From the IMG/VR virus record IMGVR_UViG_3300029268_002492, positions 1 through 29,732 of that record: a stretch of 29,732 nucleotides of DNA; one strand, 5' to 3'. The stretch comes from a virus. The notes below the pieces were generated by a model, which was not told where the DNA came from, searched no databases, and saw only the letters and a list, made by a program, of their open reading frames with translations. Of this stretch, positions 1-6,065 are shown one piece after another. The number at the start of each line of letters is the position of its first letter. Position 1 is the stretch's first letter. The translations under genes and the position numbers were made by a program.

Positions 1-465
1 ATGAACGCGCAAAAGCCTTGCCAGCACAACCTAGAATTGGGCCCCGGGGGACGCCGCAAGGTGTCCAGGCTGGCAAGCACCGGGGTCCTCCTTGTCTTTT
101 TAGTTATACACAGCTTTATCCCCACCTCCGCATACGCCGAAATTAAGGCATCCTGGTATTCCACTCAGTCACTAATCGAAGAAGGCACTTATAACGGAAC
201 TAAAACCTTTAAAGGCACGAAAGGGGTGATGGCCAATGGACAAAGGTTTAATGATTTGGATTTTACTTGCGCTACTCGTTTATATCCTCTTGGAACTATG
301 CTACGCATTACTAATCCTAAGAGCAATAAAACGGTTATCGTCAAGGTCACGGACAGGATTTCCCGAAGATTTGCGAGAACCAGGATCGACTTATCAAAAG
401 GGGCATTTAGCCAAATTGCTGATCTTAAACAGGGTGTTGTATTAATTACAGTAATGGAGATTTAA
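1..465 (+). CDS. RlpA-like double-psi beta-barrel exported protein
   Basis: 154 aa. A hydrophobic stretch at residues 25-40 followed by TSAYA at 42-46 reads as a Sec signal peptide, so the mature protein (from about E47) should act in the periplasm or cell wall. The rest matches the RlpA/DPBB fold: ASWYS near 50, MANGQRFN at 77-84, then CATRLYPLGTMLRITN at 90-105, KVTDR at 115-119 and RIDLSKGAFSQIA at 128-140. Family members bind or cleave glycan strands; catalytically active RlpA has an acidic residue after the G of the ANG/ASG motif, whereas this protein has Gln, so activity is uncertain. No lipobox is visible. The frame is open to base 1, and a GTG at 61 (GGGGGA upstream) is an alternative start that places the signal peptide at the N-terminus. 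In a phage it may help lysis or wall remodelling (inference). Confidence 0.85.
   Translation: MNAQKPCQHNLELGPGGRRKVSRLASTGVLLVFLVIHSFIPTSAYAEIKASWYSTQSLIEEGTYNGTKTFKGTKGVMANGQRFNDLDFTCATRLYPLGTMLRITNPKSNKTVIVKVTDRISRRFARTRIDLSKGAFSQIADLKQGVVLITVMEI
236..445 (+). CDS. possible embedded membrane ORF inside the RlpA-like gene
   Basis: 69-codon ATG ORF lying wholly inside the RlpA-like gene in another frame. Its N-terminus has one strong hydrophobic segment (about residues 5-29, from LMIWILLALL onward) followed by a basic, polar tail (RAIKRLSSRSR), the shape of a small one-pass membrane protein. AGGGGTGA stands about 8 bases before the ATG. Embedded or overlapping small membrane genes are known among phage lysis genes (for example Rz1 within Rz), and the host gene here is wall-related. 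Against it: T-rich second codon positions in one frame can create hydrophobic runs by chance. Function unknown; low confidence. Confidence 0.2.
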   Translation: MDKGLMIWILLALLVYILLELCYALLILRAIKRLSSRSRTGFPEDLREPGSTYQKGHLAKLLILNRVLY

Positions 466-746
466 TGGACAACGGGTTATTACAAAGCGCAAGAAATGGC
501 ACCAGGAGGGTAGGAAAGAAAGAATTGATCTGGCACCTCGAAGGAAAACGCCTCACACAAAGGGAAGCAATCCGCGCCAAATGTTACGACTGCTCTGGAA
601 TGGGCTCTACGGGCACCTGTAGCGCAGAAGACTGCAGTCTAAGCCCTTACTCACCTTATACAAGAGATATTTCCTGCAGACCCCACTTTTACGGAGCAAC
701 CACAGAAAATAAGGGCATCGTAGATGCCGATGGGAGGAACCAATGA
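465..746 (+). CDS. small Cys-rich phage protein of unknown function
   Basis: 93 aa. The start codon overlaps the stop of the RlpA-like gene (TAATG) and has GGAG 7-10 bases upstream. The central part, residues 33-65, contains a Cys cluster (REAIRAKCYDCSGM, then GTCSAEDCSLSPYSPY) that looks metal binding. The pattern 'RAK-C-x2-C ... C-x4-C-x-L-x-P-Y' is one I associate with small uncharacterised phage proteins of recombination/replication regions. It leads directly into the exonuclease gene with a 4-base overlap, suggesting co-translation. No enzymatic motif is visible; function unknown. Confidence 0.7.
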   Translation: MDNGLLQSARNGTRRVGKKELIWHLEGKRLTQREAIRAKCYDCSGMGSTGTCSAEDCSLSPYSPYTRDISCRPHFYGATTENKGIVDADGRNQ

Positions 747-1837
747 GATGCAGCGCTTTGCCATTAGCAACCAAGTGCAGGGGATCATGGCGTTTAACCG
801 CAGGACACGGATCCGAACAAAGCAGAGTAGGCCAGGCATTCCACGAAGCGGCCCGGGCCAAAGTCTTGGAGCAACCCATTGATAAAGAAAGTCTTCGAAC
901 CAGATACGGTCTCACCGAAGCAGAACTCAAAAGCATAGATTATGGAATTTACAACATAACAATCCGCATCCCCGTGGGCGCAATGGTCTTGGCGGACGAG
1001 AAGCAGATCAGCGGACTAAACGGTAAACTCACCGGGACAGCAGACCTGGGTATCTACCACGAACAGGTTCTGACCGTAGCCGACTGGAAGAGCGGATGGG
1101 GAGACGTTGAGGACCCGGAAACAAATAACCAACTGATAGGATACGCAATCCTGATTGTAGAAGAACTCAAGCGAGCCGGAGTAACCGACATCAAGAGGAT
1201 AGACCTTCTGGTAATACAACCAAAGATTAACCAAGTCAAAGCCTACAGCCTAACACCCGAGCAACTCCAGGCGCGGATTGCAGACATCGAGCGGATCATA
1301 ACGGCAGCAGAGGAGCCAGAAGCAGAATTTACAACTGGACCCTGGTGCAATTCGTGTTTTAAGAATATGAACTGCCCGGCATTTGCAGGACAGGTCGTGA
1401 CCCTGGCATCGTTTGTAGAAGACGGCCGGACTTCGGTTGTAGACGTAGAACGTGCCCTGCGGATTTTACTTCCAGTATCAAAAGCATGCGCAACAGTCAC
1501 GCGCAAGATAGAAACACTAGCCAAAGCATGGGTAGATCAGAACGGACCGCTAGACCTTGGCGGCGGTCAGACATACGCCAAGATAATTGAAGATAAACAG
1601 GAGGTGGACGCAAAGAAAACGTTTGAAACCTTAAAGGAATTCTTCTCGGAAGAAGAAATCTGGAAGGTAGTCAGCGCCAATATGACAAAAGTAACGGAAC
1701 TGGCCGTGGCCACAAAGAGGGGTCTTTCAACCATCGTAAAGAACCGGCTAACAGAAGTCGGAGCACTAACCAAAGTAATGAGAGAAACGTACAGAATTAT
1801 AAAGGGAGGGGATAAAGATGGAAGACTTGAAGGATAA
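743..1837 (+). CDS. PD-(D/E)XK exonuclease, DUF2800/Cas4-RecB-like
   Basis: 364 aa. The N-terminal two thirds carry the RecB-family nuclease set: H34 in GQAFHEAA, D101 in GTADLG, D114-x-K116 in VADWKSG and the motif QLIGYA from residue 130. Cysteines C12, C202, C205 and C211 (CNSCFKNMNC) resemble the iron-sulfur ligands of Cas4/AddB-type nucleases. This combination fits the phage DUF2800-type exonuclease that makes 3' single-stranded tails for the annealase encoded next. The ATG overlaps the previous stop (ATGA) and follows GGGAGG. Residues 220-364 form an additional helical domain, including a VDVERALRILLP segment, of no assigned function. It overlaps the recT start by 20 bases, so the two are probably translated together. 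Confidence 0.85.
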   Translation: MRCSALPLATKCRGSWRLTAGHGSEQSRVGQAFHEAARAKVLEQPIDKESLRTRYGLTEAELKSIDYGIYNITIRIPVGAMVLADEKQISGLNGKLTGTADLGIYHEQVLTVADWKSGWGDVEDPETNNQLIGYAILIVEELKRAGVTDIKRIDLLVIQPKINQVKAYSLTPEQLQARIADIERIITAAEEPEAEFTTGPWCNSCFKNMNCPAFAGQVVTLASFVEDGRTSVVDVERALRILLPVSKACATVTRKIETLAKAWVDQNGPLDLGGGQTYAKIIEDKQEVDAKKTFETLKEFFSEEEIWKVVSANMTKVTELAVATKRGLSTIVKNRLTEVGALTKVMRETYRIIKGGDKDGRLEG

Positions 1838-2774
1838 AAAAGCACTTACCACAGCGCTCGTTCCAGGGAAAGTAAAAAAGAACGCATTGGATATCCTAGC
1901 AGCCCGGCTAGATTTAAGCCCGGCAATGCTTACGAGTACGCTAAAAGCGACAGCGTTCAGTCTTTGTAAAGACGACGCGCAATTTGTATCGGCCGTAGTC
2001 GTGGCGAACACCTATGGATTAAACCCGCTACTTAAGGAAATGTACGCCTTCCCAAGCAAAGGGGGCGGCATTATTCCGATCGTAGGGATAGACGGGTGGA
2101 TTAAACTGGTCAACCGTCAGAATAATTATGACGGGGTAGAGTTAATCGAAAACAAGGTAGAGATACCGAATAAGAGCGCAACCACGGTAGACAGCGTGAC
2201 CGCCAAGTTTTATCTGAAGGACCGAGAACACCCGGTGGTCGTCACGGAGTACATGGAGGAATGCTATGACGGCACAAAGGAACCCTGGAAACGCTGGCCG
2301 CGCAGAATGCTACGCCACAAAGCCTACATCCAAGGAGCCCGGATAGCCTTCGGGTTCAGTGGCATCTATGACGAAGACGAAAAGGACAGAATCATAGAAG
2401 CGGAAGCAGTAGTCACGGGAGCCCCAATCGTAGGCCTAAAGCACGATAAGACAACGGCAGGGCAGGTCCAGGCGGAAGTAGTGGCAGACGCAACAGGAAG
2501 AACTGACCTACCCGCATCAGACCAGAAAAAAGAACCTGATTATTTTGAAGTAGGCAATCTGGAACGCTTCGGTCAGAAAGAAGCAAACAGCGCTAAGTTT
2601 ATGGCGCAGAACGTAGCCAAATGCGCGCAGAAGATAGGCAAGGAAGCGTTCATGAAGATACTCGGGGAAAACGGGGTCAGCTCGTTGCAAGAAGTTTTGA
2701 AACTAGCAGACCTAGTAAAGATAACCAACCTTGCTTTTGAAGAGGTTAAGAAATTAGAAGGAACAGTAGAATAA
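1818..2774 (+). CDS. bet: RecT/Bet-family single-strand annealing protein
   Basis: 318 aa. The region from residues 38 to 185 matches the RecT/Bet annealase family: LKATAFSLCKDDAQFVSAVVVA, then YGLNPLLKEMYAFP, IVGIDGWIKLVNR, and the conserved WKRWPRRMLRHKAYIQGAR segment before GFSGIYDEDE. Such proteins coat single-stranded DNA and anneal it to complementary strands in phage recombination. The C-terminal third is less conserved and rich in charged residues. The start is inside the exonuclease gene, with GGGAGGGG 7 bases upstream. Partner of the upstream PD-(D/E)XK exonuclease; together they form a Red-like pair. Family assignment is strong; the symbol bet is by family, not by exact orthology. 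Confidence 0.9.
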   Translation: MEDLKDKKALTTALVPGKVKKNALDILAARLDLSPAMLTSTLKATAFSLCKDDAQFVSAVVVANTYGLNPLLKEMYAFPSKGGGIIPIVGIDGWIKLVNRQNNYDGVELIENKVEIPNKSATTVDSVTAKFYLKDREHPVVVTEYMEECYDGTKEPWKRWPRRMLRHKAYIQGARIAFGFSGIYDEDEKDRIIEAEAVVTGAPIVGLKHDKTTAGQVQAEVVADATGRTDLPASDQKKEPDYFEVGNLERFGQKEANSAKFMAQNVAKCAQKIGKEAFMKILGENGVSSLQEVLKLADLVKITNLAFEEVKKLEGTVE

Positions 2775-2785
2775 CATGAAGACCC

Positions 2786-2855
2786 AGGGCTGTAGCTTAA
2801 TGGCAAAGCAAGGTACATCGACTCCGAGAAGCAGGTCCGAATCCTGCCGGCCCTA
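2786..2855 (+). tRNA. tRNA-like element with abnormal anticodon arm
   Basis: Three of four tRNA arms can be drawn by eye. Acceptor stem: 2786-2792 (AGGGCTG) with 2848-2854 (CGGCCCT), 7 pairs including one wobble. T8/A9 follow at 2793-2794. D arm: GCTT 2795-2798 with AAGC 2806-2809 around AATGGCA, which has the conserved GG. T arm: GCAGG 2831-2835 with CCTGC 2843-2847 around TCCGAAT. The piece where the anticodon arm should be, 2810-2830, is only 21 bases and gives no 5-pair stem with a 7-base loop; the best helix is TCG-ACTC-CGA. No CCA is encoded. It may be a decayed tRNA, a tRNA mimic or an RNA-processing site. A 27-codon ORF (2776-2859) crosses it but lacks a well-placed Shine-Dalgarno. 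Confidence 0.4.
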
Positions 2856-2863
2856 CTAAAAAC

Positions 2864-3202
2864 ATGAGCAAAGACATACACGAAAACAGCAGAGAATCGT
2901 TTAAGGAATACAGGAAAGCCAAGGGGTTCTCTTATCGGTCGCGCATTTGGAATTTATACCACGCAGCCGGTAGACCCTTGACGGACCGCGAAATAATGCA
3001 ATCCCTGCTGGAGACTGACCCAAACAATATACGTCCCGAGATAACCCGGCTAAAACAAGATGGACTTCTTGTGGAGGTCGGAAAAAACAAATGTCCGGTT
3101 ACAGGAAAAACAGTAAGAATCGCAACGGTAACCAATAGGATATATTTTAATCGAAACGAGAAACCCGAGCAACCACAAGAGCAATTACAGTTAACTTTTT
3201 AA
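2864..3202 (+). CDS. small winged-helix-like protein with clamp-binding-like tail
   Basis: 112 aa. Residues 25-75 read as a winged helix: SRIWNLYHAAGRPLTDREIMQ, then DPNNIRPEITRLKQDGLLVEVG, where 'RPEITRLKQDGLL' is a typical recognition helix and wing entry. It then has CPVTGKTVRIATVTNRIY. The last residues, QLQLTF, resemble the QL-S/D-LF beta-clamp-binding peptide. Role unknown: a DNA-binding accessory protein of recombination or a regulator are both possible. The ATG lies 9 bases after the tRNA-like element and has no recognisable Shine-Dalgarno, unlike nearly all neighbours. An SMC-like ATPase gene follows after 10 bases. Confidence 0.7.
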   Translation: MSKDIHENSRESFKEYRKAKGFSYRSRIWNLYHAAGRPLTDREIMQSLLETDPNNIRPEITRLKQDGLLVEVGKNKCPVTGKTVRIATVTNRIYFNRNEKPEQPQEQLQLTF

Positions 3203-3212
3203 GGAGGAAGAC

Positions 3213-4574
3213 GTGAAAATTGTAGAACTAAAAGCAGAGAACATAAAGAACCTAAAGGTCGTAGAGATACGTCCAGACGGAGCAGTAATTTTAGAAGGCA
3301 AGAACGGAGCCGGCAAGAGCGCCGTCTTGGACAGCATTTTTATGGCCCTAACCGGAAAGAAGATTGAGGAGCCGATCCGCAACGGCGAAGCCCGGGCTGA
3401 GATAAATGTGGACCTAGGAGACTATAAGGTCCGGAAGATATTCACAGGCAAAGGAGAACGCTTAGAGGTTTTGAGCAAAGAGGGAGACGTGAAATTATCT
3501 CCGCAGACGTTTCTGAATAATCTACTCGGGAACTTGACCTTTGACCCGTTGGCGTTTTCAAGTATGGAGGGTAAGAAACAACGCGCACTTTTAGCACAGC
3601 TCGTAGGGCTAGATTTTGTCGCACTCAATAACGAATACGCCACGCTATACAATGAGCGAACCATAAAGAACCGGGAGATAAAAGGCGGGGACCCTACCAG
3701 CTATAGACCCAGCCCGAACCAGCCGCTACCACTAGAGGCGCTAGTCGGAGGCATGGAGAAGCCCGCAGAAGGAACACCGCGCCAGGAAATAAGCATGGCA
3801 GACGAACTGGCAAAGGTCCAGGCGCTAGAGGACCAAAACCGGCAGTATGCAGAATACGAGAGAAAGATAAAGTCTTATAAAGAAATAGTGGAGAGTTGTG
3901 TAGAGCAGATCAGGACACTAGAAATGGACGTTGCGGAACATATGGAGATACCCGGGACCCGGGACTGGCTGCGCGATTGCGAAGACCAGATAGAAGTCAA
4001 AATAAAAACCTGGCGTAAAGATATTGAGACCACTAAAGCAGACATTGAGGCAACGGAGAAGGCCTGCGCAAGCGTTCCTGTTCCAGTAAACTACCCGGAG
4101 GAAGTAATCGCGGAAGCCAAGCGGTCGCTCCTAACCGTGGAAGAGACAAACAAACAGATCCGCAAGGCCCGGGAGTTTGACAAAGCCCTGGCTACGCTAG
4201 AAGCGGCGAAGCACGAAGTCAAAGACCTGGAATGCCGCATGGTAAAGATAGAACTAGAGAAGCAGGAAAAAACTGCAGCCGCTAAATTCCCGATCGCAGG
4301 ACTAGGACTGAACGACGAGATGGTAACCTACCAGGACAAGCCATTCAGCCAATTAAGCACTGGAGAACAGATCCGGATATCCACCGCAGTAGCAATGGCG
4401 CTGAACCCGAAACTAAAAGTAATCTTGGTCCGGGAAGGAAGCCTACTCGACAAGAACGGCCTGCAGGCAATCATTGAAGTCGCTAAAGAAAAAGATTACC
4501 AGCTTTGGATAGAGAGGGTCGCCGACGACAAACAGGTGGGGATTTATCTGGAAGACGGCGAGGTAAAGGCATGA
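3213..4574 (+). CDS. SMC/RecF-like phage recombination ATPase
   Basis: 453 aa, GTG start preceded by AAGGAGG. Walker A is GKNGAGKS at residues 29-36. The ABC signature is LSTGEQIRIS at 381-390, followed by VILVREGSLLD (about 403-413) in the Walker B/D-loop position, where the usual acidic pair is only partly kept. The middle (about 190-350) is charged and heptad-like, consistent with short coiled-coil arms as in RecF/SbcC/SMC proteins. The phage family has the ending 'QLWIERV', also seen here. Expected role: ATP-dependent DNA end handling with the exonuclease and annealase upstream. Residues 244-260 (MEIPGTRDWLRDCEDQI) are identical, base for base, to part of the portal gene and contain Pro-Gly, which is odd inside a coiled coil. 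It overlaps the next gene by 4 bases. Confidence 0.85.
   Translation: MKIVELKAENIKNLKVVEIRPDGAVILEGKNGAGKSAVLDSIFMALTGKKIEEPIRNGEARAEINVDLGDYKVRKIFTGKGERLEVLSKEGDVKLSPQTFLNNLLGNLTFDPLAFSSMEGKKQRALLAQLVGLDFVALNNEYATLYNERTIKNREIKGGDPTSYRPSPNQPLPLEALVGGMEKPAEGTPRQEISMADELAKVQALEDQNRQYAEYERKIKSYKEIVESCVEQIRTLEMDVAEHMEIPGTRDWLRDCEDQIEVKIKTWRKDIETTKADIEATEKACASVPVPVNYPEEVIAEAKRSLLTVEETNKQIRKAREFDKALATLEAAKHEVKDLECRMVKIELEKQEKTAAAKFPIAGLGLNDEMVTYQDKPFSQLSTGEQIRISTAVAMALNPKLKVILVREGSLLDKNGLQAIIEVAKEKDYQLWIERVADDKQVGIYLEDGEVKA
3942..3992 (+). repeat. 51-base perfect repeat, copy 1 (in SMC-like ATPase)
   Basis: Bases 3942-3992 are identical to 15182-15232 in the portal gene; bases on both sides differ immediately (T versus A before, G versus T after). 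The copy is exactly 17 codons and in frame, residues 244-260 of the ATPase. It begins ATGGAGATA and contains two CCCGGG sites. It lies in the coiled-coil region, where the encoded Pro-Gly and Trp look foreign, so this is probably the acquired copy (inference). Confidence 0.97.
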
Positions 4575-4744
4575 CAGGAAAACGAATTAAATATCCGACG
4601 CTAAAAATTAAAGGAGTCCCAAGGGATCTGAAATTCACTCTATATAACATGCTGGATCACCTAGCCAGGGGAGGAACTGTCGAGATTGTTTTTAATGGAG
4701 ATGGAACGGTTTTTACTGCCAAGAAATCAGGGAGGAAAGTATGA
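4571..4744 (+). CDS. small protein of unknown function
   Basis: 57 aa. I chose the ATG at 4571, which overlaps the stop of the ATPase gene (ATGA), rather than a longer frame starting further upstream inside that gene. The protein reads as one small alpha/beta unit: basic N-terminus (TGKRIKYPTLKIKGVP), a helix (LKFTLYNMLDHLARGG) and a terminal hairpin (TVEIVFNGDGTVFTAKK). No known motif. Its stop overlaps the next start (ATGA), so it belongs to the same translational chain. Confidence 0.65.
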   Translation: MTGKRIKYPTLKIKGVPRDLKFTLYNMLDHLARGGTVEIVFNGDGTVFTAKKSGRKV

Positions 4745-4893
4745 GAGAGCAGCCAGATAAAAACATATTGTATAAGCACCGGGGATGCGAAGGTTGCACC
4801 AAGCAGTGCCAATATAACGGACTCACAGCCACAAAAGAAGTCGCAGAAAGCGATAAGGTAATGTTTGAATGCAACGATAGGAGGCGATCATGA
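4741..4893 (+). CDS. small Cys-rich protein, zinc-binding-like (copy A)
   Basis: 50 aa. ATG overlaps the preceding stop and its own stop overlaps the HAD gene start, and GGGAGG lies upstream, which supports it despite its size. Four cysteines in the order C-x2-C-x3-C and later FEC (RGCEGCTKQC ... KVMFECND) suggest one metal site. The spacing resembles the 39-aa protein at 11495-11614 (CKTCIIKC ... VVFECDY), so the two may be distant relatives. Function unknown. Confidence 0.6.
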   Translation: MREQPDKNILYKHRGCEGCTKQCQYNGLTATKEVAESDKVMFECNDRRRS

Positions 4894-5282
4894 AAACGAT
4901 CGCTTTTGATTTTGACGGCGTCATTGCCAAGTACGACGGCTGGAAAGGTGCTGACGTATTTGGAGCGCCACATTGGGAAGTAATAGCGGCAATGAAACAA
5001 CTCAAGGCTTCGGGGTATCACATTATTATATGGACCACGCGCAGAGCCACGGCAGGATTAAAAGCATACCTTGAGAGAAACAGCATACCATACGACAGCA
5101 TAAACTCGACAAGTCACAACCCGCCAGGAACTAGCACCAAGCCAATATACCACGTGTTTATTGACGACCGGGCAATTCAGTACCGAGGACAAAAAGCGGA
5201 GAAACTAATCAGAAGCATTGAACACCTAATTAACAACGGACCAGAAATTATCGTAGGGGAAAAGGCAACCGCGACAGTTTAA
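4890..5282 (+). CDS. HAD-superfamily phosphatase-like protein
   Basis: 130 aa. Motif I is AFDFDGVIA at residues 5-13 with the nucleophile and acid Asp pair; motif II is IIIWTTRR near 46-53; motif IV is HVFIDDRA near 88-95. This is the compact cap-less HAD fold seen in many phages and related to polynucleotide 3'-phosphatase domains. It could remove phosphate from a nucleotide or DNA end; substrate cannot be told. Start overlaps the previous stop (ATGA), with AGGAGG upstream. It directly precedes the replication initiator gene. Confidence 0.8.
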   Translation: MKTIAFDFDGVIAKYDGWKGADVFGAPHWEVIAAMKQLKASGYHIIIWTTRRATAGLKAYLERNSIPYDSINSTSHNPPGTSTKPIYHVFIDDRAIQYRGQKAEKLIRSIEHLINNGPEIIVGEKATATV

Positions 5283-5285
5283 CTT

Positions 5286-6065
5286 ATGGCTAACCCACAG
5301 ACAGAAAATGGATATGTAAAAATAGCCAGCGAGATATTAGATGCGCTGGCCAAGATCAGGATACCGGGAGAAGCTCGGCAGGTCTTGGATTTTATCATAC
5401 GCAAGACATATGGTTACCATAAAAAAGCAGACAGAATATCAACTTCCCAAATGGTAGAGGGAACGGGACTTTGTCAAAGGTCGGTAGAGCGCGCCAGAGC
5501 CACTTTAAGAAGAATGAACATTATTACCACCGACAAAACTGATGGGGGTAATTCTTTGAAGATTTGGATAAACAAGGACCACGAAACCTGGCTACCCCCG
5601 ACAAAATTGACGTTTACCCCCGACAAAAAGCGGTACTCTCCCCCGACAAAATTGACGGATACAATAGATAATAAAGATACTATACAAAAGATAACTACCA
5701 CGGAGCAAGCTCCGGATATTGTGAACAAGTCTGTTGATAAACCAAAAGACAACCCAGAAATTAAAGAGGCAATGGATAAAGTATTAGATACCGGATTTAA
5801 TATCTACGCAGCGATTTATAAAGCCAAGGCTCAAATGCACCAAACCAAAGACTGGCGCTTCCCTGATCCGGTAATTCTTCGGGTTTGCGCAGCATACCAC
5901 AAAGAGAGGGAACAAATTAAAGAACAATGGCCGTGGTTTTTAAGCGTACTGCGGCGCGAGAGCGAGACCTGGCATGCGGAGCAGAACGTAGCGCAAGGCC
6001 AAAAGTTTAAGAAGGAATGGACTAGCTTAGAGGAAATTTTAAGAAAAGCCGGGAGTAAGACATGA
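5286..6065 (+). CDS. phage replication protein O-like initiator
   Basis: 259 aa. Residues 1-85 match the N-terminal winged-helix domain of lambda O-type replication proteins: ENGYVKIASEILDALAKI, then RQVLDFIIRKTYGYHKKAD, STSQMVEGTGL and RSVERARATLRRMNII. A linker at about 103-130 repeats PPTKLT twice and PDKK once; the DNA encoding this linker holds iteron-like repeats (separate entry). The C-terminal part (about 165-250) is helical and may contact a helicase or loader. In lambda, O binds iterons within its own gene and recruits DnaB; by analogy this protein should start phage replication. No clear Shine-Dalgarno precedes the ATG at 5286. A helicase loader is not adjacent; a Dam-type gene follows with ATGA overlap. 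Confidence 0.8.
   Translation: MANPQTENGYVKIASEILDALAKIRIPGEARQVLDFIIRKTYGYHKKADRISTSQMVEGTGLCQRSVERARATLRRMNIITTDKTDGGNSLKIWINKDHETWLPPTKLTFTPDKKRYSPPTKLTDTIDNKDTIQKITTTEQAPDIVNKSVDKPKDNPEIKEAMDKVLDTGFNIYAAIYKAKAQMHQTKDWRFPDPVILRVCAAYHKEREQIKEQWPWFLSVLRRESETWHAEQNVAQGQKFKKEWTSLEEILRKAGSKT
5531..5700 (+). other. probable replication origin: iterons plus AT-rich tract inside the initiator gene
   Basis: CGACAAAA occurs at 5531-5538, 5599-5606, 5621-5628 and 5644-5651. The last three carry a longer shared core (CCCCCGACAAAA) and are spaced 22 and 23 bases, about two helical turns. Two of them extend to the 17-base unit CCCCCGACAAAATTGAC. Directly downstream, about 5659-5700, the DNA becomes AT-rich, like an unwinding element. 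The layout (iterons then AT-rich DNA within an O-like gene) mirrors lambda ori. Function is inferred, not shown. Confidence 0.6.

Noticed and set aside
607-936. Minus-strand ORF of about 109 codons opposite the exonuclease start
   Set aside because: It runs antisense to clear genes, with no motif and no ribosome site; all supported genes are on the plus strand.
2776-2859. 27-codon ORF across the tRNA-like element
   Set aside because: No well-spaced Shine-Dalgarno, and the paired arms explain the sequence better; kept only as a remark in the tRNA-like entry.
4505-4744. Longer form of the 57-aa gene starting inside the ATPase gene
   Set aside because: The first 22 codons would overlap the ATPase C-terminus; the ATG at 4571 with ATGA overlap follows the style of the whole operon.
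5594-5658. CRISPR-like array from the regularly spaced repeats
   Set aside because: The repeats are short, the intervals of 22-23 bases include the repeat itself, and they lie inside a coding gene; iterons are the better explanation.
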